Shown here piece by piece: positions 8,961-17,621 of a DNA stretch of 64,000 nt (positions are counted from its first letter, which is position 1; each line of letters starts with the position of its first letter). The notes under the pieces were generated by a model that was not told the DNA's origin, ran no database searches, and worked only from the letters and a program-made list of their open reading frames with translations. Source of the DNA: an uncultured Schlesneria sp. (lineage in GTDB: Bacteria; Planctomycetota; Planctomycetia; Planctomycetales; Planctomycetaceae); assembly GCA_903904835.1 (NCBI GenBank), contig CAIVEI010000133.1, positions 41,816-105,815 on the forward strand. The letters are read 5' to 3'. Both the position numbers and the translations under genes were made by a program.

Positions 8961-10405
8961 ACCGTAATTCGATGACTCAACACTCATGCCATTCATTTAC
9001 GCCGGTCTTCAATCGTCGCGACCTGTTGAAACAGAGTGCCGCAGGATTTGGAAGCCTGGCCCTGGCAGGATTGGCAGCGGACGTTGCAAGAGGGGACGCG
9101 CGCCGAACGAATGATAATCCGCTGGCACCGAAGCCCGCTCAATTCGAGCCAAAAGCCAAGCGAGTGATCTTTTTGTTTATGCATGGCGGACCGTCACAAG
9201 TCGATACTTTTGATTATAAGCCATTGCTCGAGCGAGATCATGGCAAGCCATTGCCATTCGCCAAACCACGAGTCTTTTCGGCACCGACGGGTAATCTGTT
9301 AAAGTCACCGTTTCGATTTCAACAATATGGTGAAAGCGGGGCTTGGGTCAGTGAGATCTTTCCACATGTCGCTCAACGGGTGGACGACTTGTGCATCATT
9401 AACGGGATGCATGGATCGAACTCACGGCATGGCGGGGCATTACTGGAATTGCATACGGGTAGCGATACATTCGTGCGGCCGAGTATGGGTTCATGGATTA
9501 CTTACGGACTGGGAACCGAGAATCAGGATCTGCCCGGGTTCATCACGATGTGCCCGACACTGACTCATGGTGGAGTGAACGCTTTTAGTTCCGCGTTTCT
9601 ACCCGCGATCTATGCAGGGACACCCCTGGGGAATGCCAGCATTCCTTCGGATCAGGCGAAGATCCCGTTCATTGAAAACGCCGAGAAGCTGTCGCGGCAA
9701 ATGCAACGCATGGAGTTGGATCTGCTTCGTGAAGTCAATACCGATCAACTCGCCACCACCGGCCCTGACAACGTGCTTGAGAGCCGGATCGAATCGTTCG
9801 AACTCGCCTTTCGCATGCAATCGGCAGCACCTCAGTTACAGGAGATTAGCGACGAGACTGAAGCGACCCAGAAAATGTATGGCCTGGATCAGCCCGCGAC
9901 GAAGAATTTTGGTCGCCAGTGCCTGATGGCTCGTCGATTCATCGAACAGGGAGTCCGTTTTGTTCAATGCACCCATAGTTACAAATGGGACCAACACGGC
10001 AACTTGAAGGCTGATCACGCGAAGAACGCGATGGAGGTCGATCAACCGATCGCCGCGCTGTTGATTGATCTCAAGTCGCGAGGTTTGCTGGAGGATACAT
10101 TAATCCTTTGGGGAGGGGAATTTGGCCGAACGCCTGTCGCTCAAGGAGATGACGGACGTGATCACAATCCACAGGGCTACACGATGTGGCTGGCGGGAGG
10201 TGGTGTGAAAGCCGGCATTCGCTATGGCGCGACCGACGACTATGGGTATTATGCGATCGACAACAAAGTCCATCTTCACGACCTGCACGCGACGATGCTG
10301 CATCTGCTGGGTCTGGATCACCTGAAGCTGACATATCAATACGCGGGACGAGACTTTCGTCTTACTGACATTCATGGCGAGATTGTCCGCGGCCTGCTGG
10401 CATAG
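8957..10405 (+). CDS. DUF1501 (sulfatase-like) Tat-exported protein
   Basis: A 482-residue partner of the preceding PSCyt1 protein. The N-terminus NRRDLLKQSAAGFGSLALAG is a twin-arginine signal, so it is exported folded. DUF1501 belongs to the alkaline-phosphatase/sulfatase-like superfamily. Visible motifs are FLFMHGGPSQVDTFDYKP near residue 75, INGMHGSNSRHGGALLELHTG near 145, and GGEFGRTPVAQGDDGRDHNPQGYTMWLAGGG near 385, the last resembling the metal-binding end of the fold. The first possible start is a GTG whose GTGA overlaps the previous stop; an ATG at 8972 is an equally good alternative. Gene pairs of this kind occur many times in planctomycete genomes. The substrate is unknown. Confidence 0.92.
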   Translation: MNRNSMTQHSCHSFTPVFNRRDLLKQSAAGFGSLALAGLAADVARGDARRTNDNPLAPKPAQFEPKAKRVIFLFMHGGPSQVDTFDYKPLLERDHGKPLPFAKPRVFSAPTGNLLKSPFRFQQYGESGAWVSEIFPHVAQRVDDLCIINGMHGSNSRHGGALLELHTGSDTFVRPSMGSWITYGLGTENQDLPGFITMCPTLTHGGVNAFSSAFLPAIYAGTPLGNASIPSDQAKIPFIENAEKLSRQMQRMELDLLREVNTDQLATTGPDNVLESRIESFELAFRMQSAAPQLQEISDETEATQKMYGLDQPATKNFGRQCLMARRFIEQGVRFVQCTHSYKWDQHGNLKADHAKNAMEVDQPIAALLIDLKSRGLLEDTLILWGGEFGRTPVAQGDDGRDHNPQGYTMWLAGGGVKAGIRYGATDDYGYYAIDNKVHLHDLHATMLHLLGLDHLKLTYQYAGRDFRLTDIHGEIVRGLLA

Positions 10406-10495
10406 TATCCTTCCAGCGAAAATCAGCTTCGCGATCTGGATGTTGCGAAGTCACCTTTGGGCCGGATCCCCCAGTTATCGAACGGAGTCAATGAT

Positions 10496-11353
10496 ATGAA
10501 ACGCGGATTGAAGCTTGCTCTGCCTTGCCTGCTGGCCATCGGAACGCTTTTTCTTTATGCCGCAGACAAGGACCCGGAACTGCAACCGTTTCAGGGCCGA
10601 TGGGAAGTGAAAGAACTCGTTGAGAATGGTCACGTCATTCCTCACGACGCGATCCGCGAATGGCTCCCTTCTGGCGGACATATCGAGATCGCGGACAACG
10701 CGCTCATGTATGTCTCACCTCAAGATGGAAAAAAGCACGCCAAGGTTTTTGCCATTGACGCGACACAGTATCCCAAAGGCTTTGACATGGTGACTCGTGA
10801 GAAAAAAGAGGCCGTGGGAATTTTTCGATTCGACGAAGGGCGACTTGTTGTCTGTCTGTCCGACCCTGATGACGGTCCACGGCCGACCGAATTCTCGGCA
10901 AAGGAAGGATCGAAGCGCATGCTGATGGTGCTGCAACGAAAGCCAGATCATGTCGCTGCAGAAAAACCAACGGCTGCTGCAACGAATCCTGCACCAGCGC
11001 CTGTCGCCGCCAAAATCCTGACCGATGCCGAACTGGCCAAGATGATGCCTGGCGTATGGCGATTTAAAGACGATGCCGGAGCTTTAATTATTACGGTGGG
11101 CGGCGACGGTACCTGGTCGTCTCTTCGTGAAGTTCAAGAAATGCGCTTGTTTAAGAAAATGTTCGTGCAGACACCCGTTTCAAGCGGTAAGTGGTCTGTC
11201 AAAAACGGGACAGTCAACTTCCTTTGTACCGCCTCGGTTCACCCTGACCGCATCAATCACAACTTGCCATTCACGATCAGGTCCATCTCGGAAAAGGATT
11301 TGATTTTCGTCGACTTTGTGGGACGGCTCGGCAAGGCTGTGAAAGTACTTTGA
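10496..11353 (+). CDS. TIGR03067-domain exported protein with a second lipocalin-like domain
   Basis: About 285 residues. The start at MKRGLKLALPCLLAIGTLFLYA gives a signal peptide; an ATG five bases upstream is out of frame. Residues 27-140 match the TIGR03067 planctomycete domain (FQGRWEVKELVENGHVIP; PKGFDMVTREKKEAVGIFRF; LVVCLSDPDDG.RPTEFSA). An Ala/Pro-rich linker (AAATNPAPAPVAA) leads to a second small beta domain (MMPGVWRFKDDAGALIITVGGDGTW; SSGKWSVKNGTVNFLCTAS) of lipocalin-like pattern. Function is unknown; TIGR03067 proteins are small exported domains amplified in Planctomycetes. It converges on the M81 peptidase gene, with dispersed repeat copy B between them. Confidence 0.82.
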   Translation: MKRGLKLALPCLLAIGTLFLYAADKDPELQPFQGRWEVKELVENGHVIPHDAIREWLPSGGHIEIADNALMYVSPQDGKKHAKVFAIDATQYPKGFDMVTREKKEAVGIFRFDEGRLVVCLSDPDDGPRPTEFSAKEGSKRMLMVLQRKPDHVAAEKPTAAATNPAPAPVAAKILTDAELAKMMPGVWRFKDDAGALIITVGGDGTWSSLREVQEMRLFKKMFVQTPVSSGKWSVKNGTVNFLCTASVHPDRINHNLPFTIRSISEKDLIFVDFVGRLGKAVKVL

Positions 11354-11420
11354 CAAGCGCCTGATCGTGATTTAGCGATGATTGCCCTACAGCGTTGACA
11401 AGACTTTCAGCTCGGTTCGT

Positions 11421-11518
11421 ATGCCACTGCATTGGAGTCTTCGGAGACGCAGTGTCTTCCCTTTTTTCCAGGCAATCGAAGAGCACTGGGTGACCGAAGA
11501 CGGTCATCCAGTGGCACC
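11421..11518. repeat. Dispersed double-hairpin repeat, copy B
   Basis: It runs from TGCCACTGCATTGG to CATCCAGTGGCACCC between two convergent genes. Left hairpin: CACTGC...GCAGTG around GAGTCTTCGGAGAC. Spacer: CTTCCCTTTTTTCCAGGCAA. Right hairpin: ACTGGGTGACC-GAAGAC-GGTCATCCAGT. It is the closest relative of copy D (29949-30030), sharing nearly the whole left hairpin and spacer. Position and T-run suit a bidirectional terminator, by inference. Confidence 0.8.
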
Positions 11519-11542
11519 CGAATCTTTAGCTTTGACAAGGCC

Positions 11543-13033
11543 CTACGATCTCGGTGGAATCTCGACGGGGAAGACCGCACGTGTCCGTTTCTTATACGGA
11601 AGTTTTTTGAAGTCGTGGGTGTGGATGGCCTCGGCATCGACATTGAAAATCGATCCCGCAAATCGTTCGAAGCTCGCCCGAAAGTGCGCCGCGGACTTTA
11701 CGGCAATATACCTCATCGATGGGCAGTCGATCCCCAGGGACCTGGCAAACGCAGGTCCCAACGGCTGTTCATGAGCGGTCACAACGACAACGGATACTCC
11801 GTTTTGTTTCAGCCAGGCGGAACAACCCATGTTGCCGGTCAGTCCGGCATACATGGGGCCATCGTACGTAAAATCGCCGTTCGAGATTGCCATGACTTCT
11901 GCATTCATCATGACGGGGGGACCTTGGATCGGATCGGATTTTCCACCAACCTCTACATTGATGAAATGACCAACCCCGGCCGCATGAGCCTGCTGTGCCA
12001 CTTCGGGATCAACGATGTAAAGGATCAGCGAGTCGCTCAGTTCCAGTTCAATAAACGTTCGTAAGATCTCGGTCGAATCCCCCGGCGAACCTCCCCCCGT
12101 GTTGTCGGCATGATCGGCCAGCACAATCGGAAATCGTCCAATCTGTTGTCCCTTGTGAATGGCGTCGCGCACCGAGAGCGGCGGACAATGCCAGCGCTCG
12201 CGATTGTCCCAGATCCATGAAGACAACTCTTCGGCAGTCGACCTGGCAAGATTTTCATTGTCGTCGGCGACGACGATGACACTCGTTCCAACATCGGGGA
12301 CATCTGACCAGGGAAACCCGGTCGCCAGCGTGATCGAAAGCATCCCAGGTCGAGTCTCAAGTTCATGGATGCGTTGCATGACTTCGTTCATCGGAGCGAT
12401 CGTTGTGACTTGAGTCGGTGTGTTCCAGAACAACGGCAATTGATGCAGCCACATGACAGGACGGATTTCGCCTCGAATTGTGCGTACGATCAAGTCTGCC
12501 GCCTCGCGACCCCGTTCATTCATATCGACGTGAGGGAACGTATCAAATCCAACGATGGCGTTCGCCGCATCGACTCGACGCTGGGTGTGGTTGGCGTGAA
12601 GGTCAAACGTCACAATGATCGGGATATGTGGCCCGACGACGTTTCGGACAGACTCAATGAAATCACCATCACCGTCGTCGATCCCTTCAACGACCATTGC
12701 ACCGTGCAGATCAAGCAGCACACCATCCACGGGGCCGCCGTCCTGTTCCAGCCTTTTGAGTCGATCAAGGAATTCCTGCTTGAGGGATTCGTAATCCTCT
12801 CGCACGATCAAACCACTCGGATAGGCGAACCCCCAGAGTAGCGGTAAAAGTTCAAATCCATGCGACTTGGCACCATCAATGAAACCACCCGTGCAGATAT
12901 TGGAATTGGTGAATCGTTGAATGAGCTCCGGACCTCGATAGAGCCCGAATCCCGATTCGAAGTCGTCTATCGTTGTGGGGACTCTCGAAAACGAGCTTGT
13001 TTCATGTGAGATTCCGCCGGTGGCGATTCGCAT
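11543..13033 (-). CDS. M81 family metallopeptidase (microcystinase C/MlrC-like)
   Basis: A 496-residue protein of the M81 family, named after Sphingomonas MlrC, a zinc peptidase that cleaves linearised microcystin. Family landmarks are the start MRIATGGISHETSSFSRVPTTIDDF, LDLHGAMVVEGIDDGDGDF, VTFDLHANHT (Asp and His, likely metal ligands), DTFPHVDMNERGREAA, and DHADNTGGGSPGDSTEILR with a further His/Asp. Length and motif order are complete. Most M81 members in environmental bacteria have no known link to microcystin, so only 'peptidase or amidohydrolase' is claimed. It is the last gene of a five-gene minus-strand run, 32 bases after the SASA-type esterase. Confidence 0.9.
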   Translation of the reverse strand: MRIATGGISHETSSFSRVPTTIDDFESGFGLYRGPELIQRFTNSNICTGGFIDGAKSHGFELLPLLWGFAYPSGLIVREDYESLKQEFLDRLKRLEQDGGPVDGVLLDLHGAMVVEGIDDGDGDFIESVRNVVGPHIPIIVTFDLHANHTQRRVDAANAIVGFDTFPHVDMNERGREAADLIVRTIRGEIRPVMWLHQLPLFWNTPTQVTTIAPMNEVMQRIHELETRPGMLSITLATGFPWSDVPDVGTSVIVVADDNENLARSTAEELSSWIWDNRERWHCPPLSVRDAIHKGQQIGRFPIVLADHADNTGGGSPGDSTEILRTFIELELSDSLILYIVDPEVAQQAHAAGVGHFINVEVGGKSDPIQGPPVMMNAEVMAISNGDFTYDGPMYAGLTGNMGCSAWLKQNGVSVVVVTAHEQPLGPAFARSLGIDCPSMRYIAVKSAAHFRASFERFAGSIFNVDAEAIHTHDFKKLPYKKRTRAVFPVEIPPRS

Positions 13034-13065
13034 GTTGACTCAACCCGATAGGCGACAAAGCTCAA

Positions 13066-14184
13066 TTAACGCGCTGGCGGTTCGATCAGGTTCCAGATCG
13101 AGACGAACCACAGAAGAGCCGCTCGACGCTGTCCGAGACCTGAAAAATGACGACGGGAATTTGCGTCACCACGATTCTCGCCCGCAAGCAAGTCGGTATC
13201 GGGACCAGGTGCGAAATGAGGGCGTTTCCATAATTGATGAATGGCAACTCGAATGCGTTCCTCGCCATGCGGGTCGTTGTAGACTGTGGGATGCAGGGTC
13301 GATTTTGCCAATAACCAGGTTGGCTCGAATCGCCATTCGCGTGCCGCTGATTCCCGTATTTTAATCATATTTTTGATGTAGGTCTCCGTGGTCGTTTTTT
13401 CGATGACGTCCGATTCACCCTGTTGCCAAAGGACGGCACGGAACGCACCGACCGCATTTCCGGCCATCACAAGGCGCTTATGCAAATCCCCTTCGGGCAT
13501 CCATTGGCGTGTCGATGTTCCGCCAACCGAGACATTCACAAACGCAACGGGAACTCGAAGAGTCGGAACGAGCAGATCACCAAGTGGCGGCCAGATTGTT
13601 CCGCCATCACCGACATGTGGTTGTGGATCATTCGCAATCTGCCAGGTCTTTGTCTGCCAGTTATAAGCGGTCACACGCGACTGAGGATCAGTTACTTTCA
13701 AAAGTTCGTCGTTCGTACCCCCGGCATAAGATTGACCGGCGACGACGAAAACTTCGCCAACACCAACAGGTTCCACGGATCCTGCTGCAACTGTCTTCCC
13801 TTCACTGACACATCGAACTTCCAGGCGATACCAACCACCGGCAACCATTTCGGCAGGCCCCTGAAATGATTGGCCCTCTTCCTCAACGGTGAGTGCTGCC
13901 CAATCCGTGTCATGTCCGTACGCTCCCTTAAGAGCGATGACGCGAAACTCAAACTCTCCTTTGAGTTCAGCAGGTCTCGTACCTCGAACATCGATATCCG
14001 CATAACCGAGTTCCGGTCCCGTGACGTTGTGTTCGTGTGAACGCCCTGGCTCAAAACCCTCGCGTTGGATCACCTGATTCGGCAGTGGACTCGTCAGCAC
14101 CAGCTTGGCGACGTCATCCGCCCACAGCGGACGAAATCCGATGGTGATTGAGATCACAAATAAAAAGATCACGTTTCGAAGCAT
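13066..14184 (-). CDS. Exported sialate O-acetylesterase-like (SASA/SGNH) hydrolase
   Basis: About 372 residues. The start MLRNVIFLFVISITIGFRPLWA provides a signal peptide; the frame is open further upstream but that extension would bury it. An N-terminal beta-rich region (to about residue 150) precedes an SGNH-type esterase: VGEVFVVAGQSYAGG contains the nucleophile serine (GQS), FVNVSVGGTSTRQW holds the Gly block, and VLWQQGESDV the conserved GESD block. The last His block appears as RRHFSGLGQRRAALLW, with no DxxH seen directly, so the catalytic triad is only partly verified. The substrate is probably an O-acetylated sugar. The gene lies 112 bases after the GlnT-type gene in the same run. 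Confidence 0.8.
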   Translation of the reverse strand: MLRNVIFLFVISITIGFRPLWADDVAKLVLTSPLPNQVIQREGFEPGRSHEHNVTGPELGYADIDVRGTRPAELKGEFEFRVIALKGAYGHDTDWAALTVEEEGQSFQGPAEMVAGGWYRLEVRCVSEGKTVAAGSVEPVGVGEVFVVAGQSYAGGTNDELLKVTDPQSRVTAYNWQTKTWQIANDPQPHVGDGGTIWPPLGDLLVPTLRVPVAFVNVSVGGTSTRQWMPEGDLHKRLVMAGNAVGAFRAVLWQQGESDVIEKTTTETYIKNMIKIRESAAREWRFEPTWLLAKSTLHPTVYNDPHGEERIRVAIHQLWKRPHFAPGPDTDLLAGENRGDANSRRHFSGLGQRRAALLWFVSIWNLIEPPAR

Positions 14185-14296
14185 GCGATCAACTCCAGTA
14201 TGCAAGAACAGGAATTGCGTAATGAGAATCGATCGACGGATGATTGTCGAGTGGTCGCGATAAAGCGTTAATTCACGGAACGAGCCAGATGCCTCA

Positions 14297-15595
14297 TCAA
14301 CAGTCGAGAGTCGTATCCGTTTCCCATTTTGTGACGTAACTGGAAAAATCACGCCACTCTGCATGCTTCAATTTCAGATAGGAATCTTTGAATTCACGAC
14401 CCAAACCCGCCGTCAGAATTGTGTCGGATTGGAATGCTCGAAGGGCGTCCAACATGTTGTCTGGCAGCGAACGAAGACCTTCGGGAACACTCGCATAGTA
14501 GGCATTTGTGGTCGAAGGGGGGCCGGGATGTCGATGGTTGTCGATTCCGTCGAGACCGGCCTCGAGTAACGCCGCTGCCGTGATGTAGGGATTCGCCGCT
14601 CCGTCGGCAAGTCGCAGTTCGAAACGCCCTCCGTCGGGGATTCGGATCATGTGAGTCCGGTTATTACCCGCGTAACTGATCGTGTTTGGCGACCACGTGG
14701 CCCCGGAACTGGTACCGCGTGCGTGAAGCCGTCGATAGGAATTGACAGTTGGCGTGACGATGGCGGACAAGGCCTCGGCGGAATGAAGCACTCCTCCCAG
14801 AAACTCATAACCAAGTCGAGACAATCCCTCTTCATCGCTGCGATCGTGAAACAGATTGACGTTTTGTTTTGGGTCCCACAGCGAAACGTGAATATGGCAT
14901 CCGTTGCCGGTTAATTTGGTGAAGGGTTTCGGCATGAAGGTGGCCCGCAGCCCGTGCTGTTCAGCCATTGATTTCACCAGGAATTTGAAAAACGTCTGTC
15001 GATCCGCCGTTTTCAGTGCTTCGCTGTATTTCCAGTTAATCTCGAATTGCCCGTTAGCATCTTCGTGGTCGTTCTGGTAAGGCTCCCAGCCGAGTTGGCT
15101 CAGCGCATCGCAGATCTGGGTGATCAGGTCATAACGTCGAACAAGCGCCTGCTGGTCATAGCATGGCTTCCGCTGGTCATCGAATGGATCGCCAATCGAC
15201 TGACCATCCGGGGTAAGCAAAAAGAATTCGCATTCGACACCGGTTCGCAATTCGTAGCCACGCGATGCCGCACGAGCGATCGACGCGCGTAAAACGTTCC
15301 GTGGCCCCTGTGCCAGCGGTTTTCCGTTCATCATTAAATCTGCGGCAACCCATCCGACTTCGGGCTTCCAGGGGAGCTGAATCAGGCTGTTGGGATCGGG
15401 AAGCGCAAAGACATCAGGATCAGCCGGCGTCAGATCCAGCCAGGTCGCAAAACCGGCAAAAGGAGCACCCTTTTCGCAGACTTCATCGATTGCGGCTGCG
15501 GGGATCAGTTTCGACCGCGATGTTCCCAGCAGGTCGGAATAAGAAACGAGCAGGTAGCGAATACCCAACTGTTCGGCAGTCTTTTGCAATTCCAT
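14297..15595 (-). CDS. glnT: Type III glutamate-amine ligase (GlnT/GmaS-like glutamine synthetase)
   Basis: A 432-residue protein of the glutamine synthetase superfamily, closest in pattern to GlnT/gamma-glutamylmethylamide synthetase. Visible are GVECEFFLL (metal-binding Glu), YQNDHEDANGQFEINW (the type III signature with metal-binding Glu), FMPKPFTKLTGNGCHIHVSLWD (ATP and metal), TVNSYRRLHARGTSSGATWSPN and NRTHMIRIPDGGRFELRLADGAANPY (substrate Arg region). It is about 40 residues shorter than the GlnA type I enzymes and lacks the adenylylation loop. The reaction joins glutamate gamma-carboxyl with ammonia or an amine; which amine is unknown. A bacterial main glutamine synthetase is not visible here. 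It is 20 bases after the MetX-like gene. Confidence 0.87.
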   Translation of the reverse strand: MELQKTAEQLGIRYLLVSYSDLLGTSRSKLIPAAAIDEVCEKGAPFAGFATWLDLTPADPDVFALPDPNSLIQLPWKPEVGWVAADLMMNGKPLAQGPRNVLRASIARAASRGYELRTGVECEFFLLTPDGQSIGDPFDDQRKPCYDQQALVRRYDLITQICDALSQLGWEPYQNDHEDANGQFEINWKYSEALKTADRQTFFKFLVKSMAEQHGLRATFMPKPFTKLTGNGCHIHVSLWDPKQNVNLFHDRSDEEGLSRLGYEFLGGVLHSAEALSAIVTPTVNSYRRLHARGTSSGATWSPNTISYAGNNRTHMIRIPDGGRFELRLADGAANPYITAAALLEAGLDGIDNHRHPGPPSTTNAYYASVPEGLRSLPDNMLDALRAFQSDTILTAGLGREFKDSYLKLKHAEWRDFSSYVTKWETDTTLDC

Positions 15596-15615
15596 TGTTG
15601 TGGTCTTTCAACCTT

Positions 15616-16659
15616 TTAATCGTTGAGCAAATCGGCAATGGCCGACTTTAAAAACAACTGGTCCGCGGGGTTTTTGGCAGGGTTACCCGCCCGGTGTCCC
15701 CAGATTGAGGGAATCGGGAGATATCGGGCGTGAGGAATCTTTTTTGCTTCAATCAGGCTGTCTTCGGCGGTAAAGTACAAATCGGTTTGACCGGGCATGA
15801 TCAACGTTTTCGCCGTGATCGCACCTAACGCGGCATCCAGATTTCCGTGGTAGACGTCGTTGTTGCTGATGTCTGACGACATCCAGGTTTCGAGCATCGA
15901 TAAGAGATTGGCTGCGTCCCGTCGAAGAAAACTCGCTTCCCAGTCACGAACCAAAAAATCTTCAAGCGACGAATATCCCATGCTCAAATAAATGTGTTCG
16001 CGGTAGAAAGCCTGGGACAGCGCCCAACCAGCGTAGACTCGGCCAAACGCCTTGAGTGCTCGTTCCGGACGCCGAACAAAGCGGCCATTTTCCCAGGCGG
16101 AATCGGTTGTTAACGTGGCCTTCAACCCCTCCAGAAATACACGATTGTGCGGCGAGGTCTTCGCCGAACTGCAAATGGCGGCAATGCGTTCAACGGAGTC
16201 AGGAAAAAGTGCGCCCCAGTGAAATGCCTGTTGAGCACCCATCGACCAGCCATAAGCGAGAGCCAGCCGTTCGATTCCAAATGCTTTGCTAAGCATTTCA
16301 CGTTGGGCGTTGACGTTGTCCACATGCGTCACGTGTGGAAAACGATCGCTACCGGCTGACCCGCACGTGTTTGACGGAGACGTTGATAACCCGTTCCCGA
16401 ACATGTTCGGAATGACGATGAAATAGCGAGTCGGGTCGAGAATCCGATCGGGACCAATTAACCAGTCGATGTCCATATGCTGAGCACCATAGGACGTCGG
16501 GTAAAGCACAACGTTGGATCGATCGGAATTCAATGTTCCATAAGTCTTGTAAGCCAGGTGAGCTTCGGGCCACACCAGGCCGCACTGCAACCGAAAATCC
16601 CTCAACGGAAATCGGTCAAAGTCCGAGAAAGGGACTTGAGCGGATACCGTGTCAGTCAA
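15616..16659 (-). CDS. MetX-like alpha/beta hydrolase (homoserine O-acetyltransferase family)
   Basis: A 347-residue alpha/beta hydrolase of the MetX family. The nucleophile elbow is GWSMGAQQAFHWG, the acid is in LIMPGQTDLYFT and the histidine in PSIWGHRAGNP. True homoserine acetyltransferases carry GGSMGGMQ, so the elbow here departs from the acyl-CoA enzyme pattern and the substrate is uncertain. The start is a TTG whose TTGA overlaps the stop of the desaturase gene; no in-frame ATG exists for the next 60 residues, so a rare start with translational coupling is likely. Such MetX-like proteins without the Gly-Gly elbow are frequent in Planctomycetes. Confidence 0.83.
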   Translation of the reverse strand: MTDTVSAQVPFSDFDRFPLRDFRLQCGLVWPEAHLAYKTYGTLNSDRSNVVLYPTSYGAQHMDIDWLIGPDRILDPTRYFIVIPNMFGNGLSTSPSNTCGSAGSDRFPHVTHVDNVNAQREMLSKAFGIERLALAYGWSMGAQQAFHWGALFPDSVERIAAICSSAKTSPHNRVFLEGLKATLTTDSAWENGRFVRRPERALKAFGRVYAGWALSQAFYREHIYLSMGYSSLEDFLVRDWEASFLRRDAANLLSMLETWMSSDISNNDVYHGNLDAALGAITAKTLIMPGQTDLYFTAEDSLIEAKKIPHARYLPIPSIWGHRAGNPAKNPADQLFLKSAIADLLND

Positions 16660-17621
16660 GTCGCACCTTCGCGCTTTTCAGTACCAAGGGTTCGAATAAT
16701 TGTCTGGTTCGCAGCCACATAGCTTGGAGCGAGATGCACCAGTTTTTCACGGAGTTCAGTGTGAGCTTTGGGCAGTTGGTAAAACGGAATTGACGGGTAA
16801 AGATGATGCTCTGTGTGATAGGGCATATTCCACATCAGTAACCGAATCGGAAGGCTTGTCAGTGTTGTTCGCGTATTTGTCAAGCCGTCCTCGTCGTTGC
16901 TGCAACCCGTGTGTTCCGCGATCAGGATTGCTCGCAATAACGGTTGAGCGAGAATTGCCGGCAGAAAGAAAAGGTACAGGGCATACGGATAACCCATGAC
17001 GATGGAAACGATTCCTGCAACATAGACTGCCAGTTGCAGTCCTGCGGAAATCGCGATCTTCTGCCGAGCGTTTGCGGGGACGAACGGATACGAACTTGTC
17101 ATTCCCAGCGCAAGCCGAGCGAACATTATCGGCCGCAAACACCAGAACGGAACGGCGCTGATTTCTGTCAGATATTCGAACAGATTCCGCGGCTTTGGGG
17201 TCATCAGTTCGGGATCGCGTTCCAAATCCTGAGTGTATCGGTGATGCCACGTGTGGTAATAACGGTAGTAAGTGAAATTGTAGAAGCTGAGAAGTCCAGC
17301 CACCCATCCGAAGACTTCGTTCAACACGGGGGTGGCAAACGCCGTGCGATGAACACATTCGTGCATCGGTGCGAACATCGTGACGATCGTAAAACCATGA
17401 ACGATCATCGCAGGAACCATCAGGTACCCGTTCGGCATGGCCAGCCAGACCAGTGTTCCGGTTAATGCCATGATGGCAAAGTGAGTTCCGAATCTGAGAA
17501 ACCCCTGCAAGTCAGATCGCTGGCTGAGAGATCGAACGGTGGCGATCTCCAGCACGCGACCGGGCAGACCAGAAGTCCCCATATCGACTGATTCAAGATT
17601 CGATTCAGCTTCGGAAGTCAT
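16656..17621 (-). CDS. Membrane fatty-acid desaturase
   Basis: A 321-residue integral membrane di-iron enzyme. Its three histidine boxes are HECVH (residues 87-91), HTWHH (123-127) and HTEHH (269-273), the pattern of the fatty-acid desaturase/hydroxylase superfamily. Hydrophobic hairpins lie around residues 45-85, 105-120, 190-235. The ATG at 17621 follows a strong ribosome binding site (GGAGGGGG) and gives the expected length; the frame is open upstream, but those residues look like noncoding DNA. It is the first gene of the five-gene run, and its stop overlaps the next start. The substrate, an acyl lipid or terpenoid, cannot be told from the sequence. Confidence 0.88.
   Translation of the reverse strand: MTSEAESNLESVDMGTSGLPGRVLEIATVRSLSQRSDLQGFLRFGTHFAIMALTGTLVWLAMPNGYLMVPAMIVHGFTIVTMFAPMHECVHRTAFATPVLNEVFGWVAGLLSFYNFTYYRYYHTWHHRYTQDLERDPELMTPKPRNLFEYLTEISAVPFWCLRPIMFARLALGMTSSYPFVPANARQKIAISAGLQLAVYVAGIVSIVMGYPYALYLFFLPAILAQPLLRAILIAEHTGCSNDEDGLTNTRTTLTSLPIRLLMWNMPYHTEHHLYPSIPFYQLPKAHTELREKLVHLAPSYVAANQTIIRTLGTEKREGAT

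Noticed and set aside
11432..12841. Plus-strand ORFs over the M81 gene
   Set aside because: They lie antisense to a complete family member with all its motifs; shadows.
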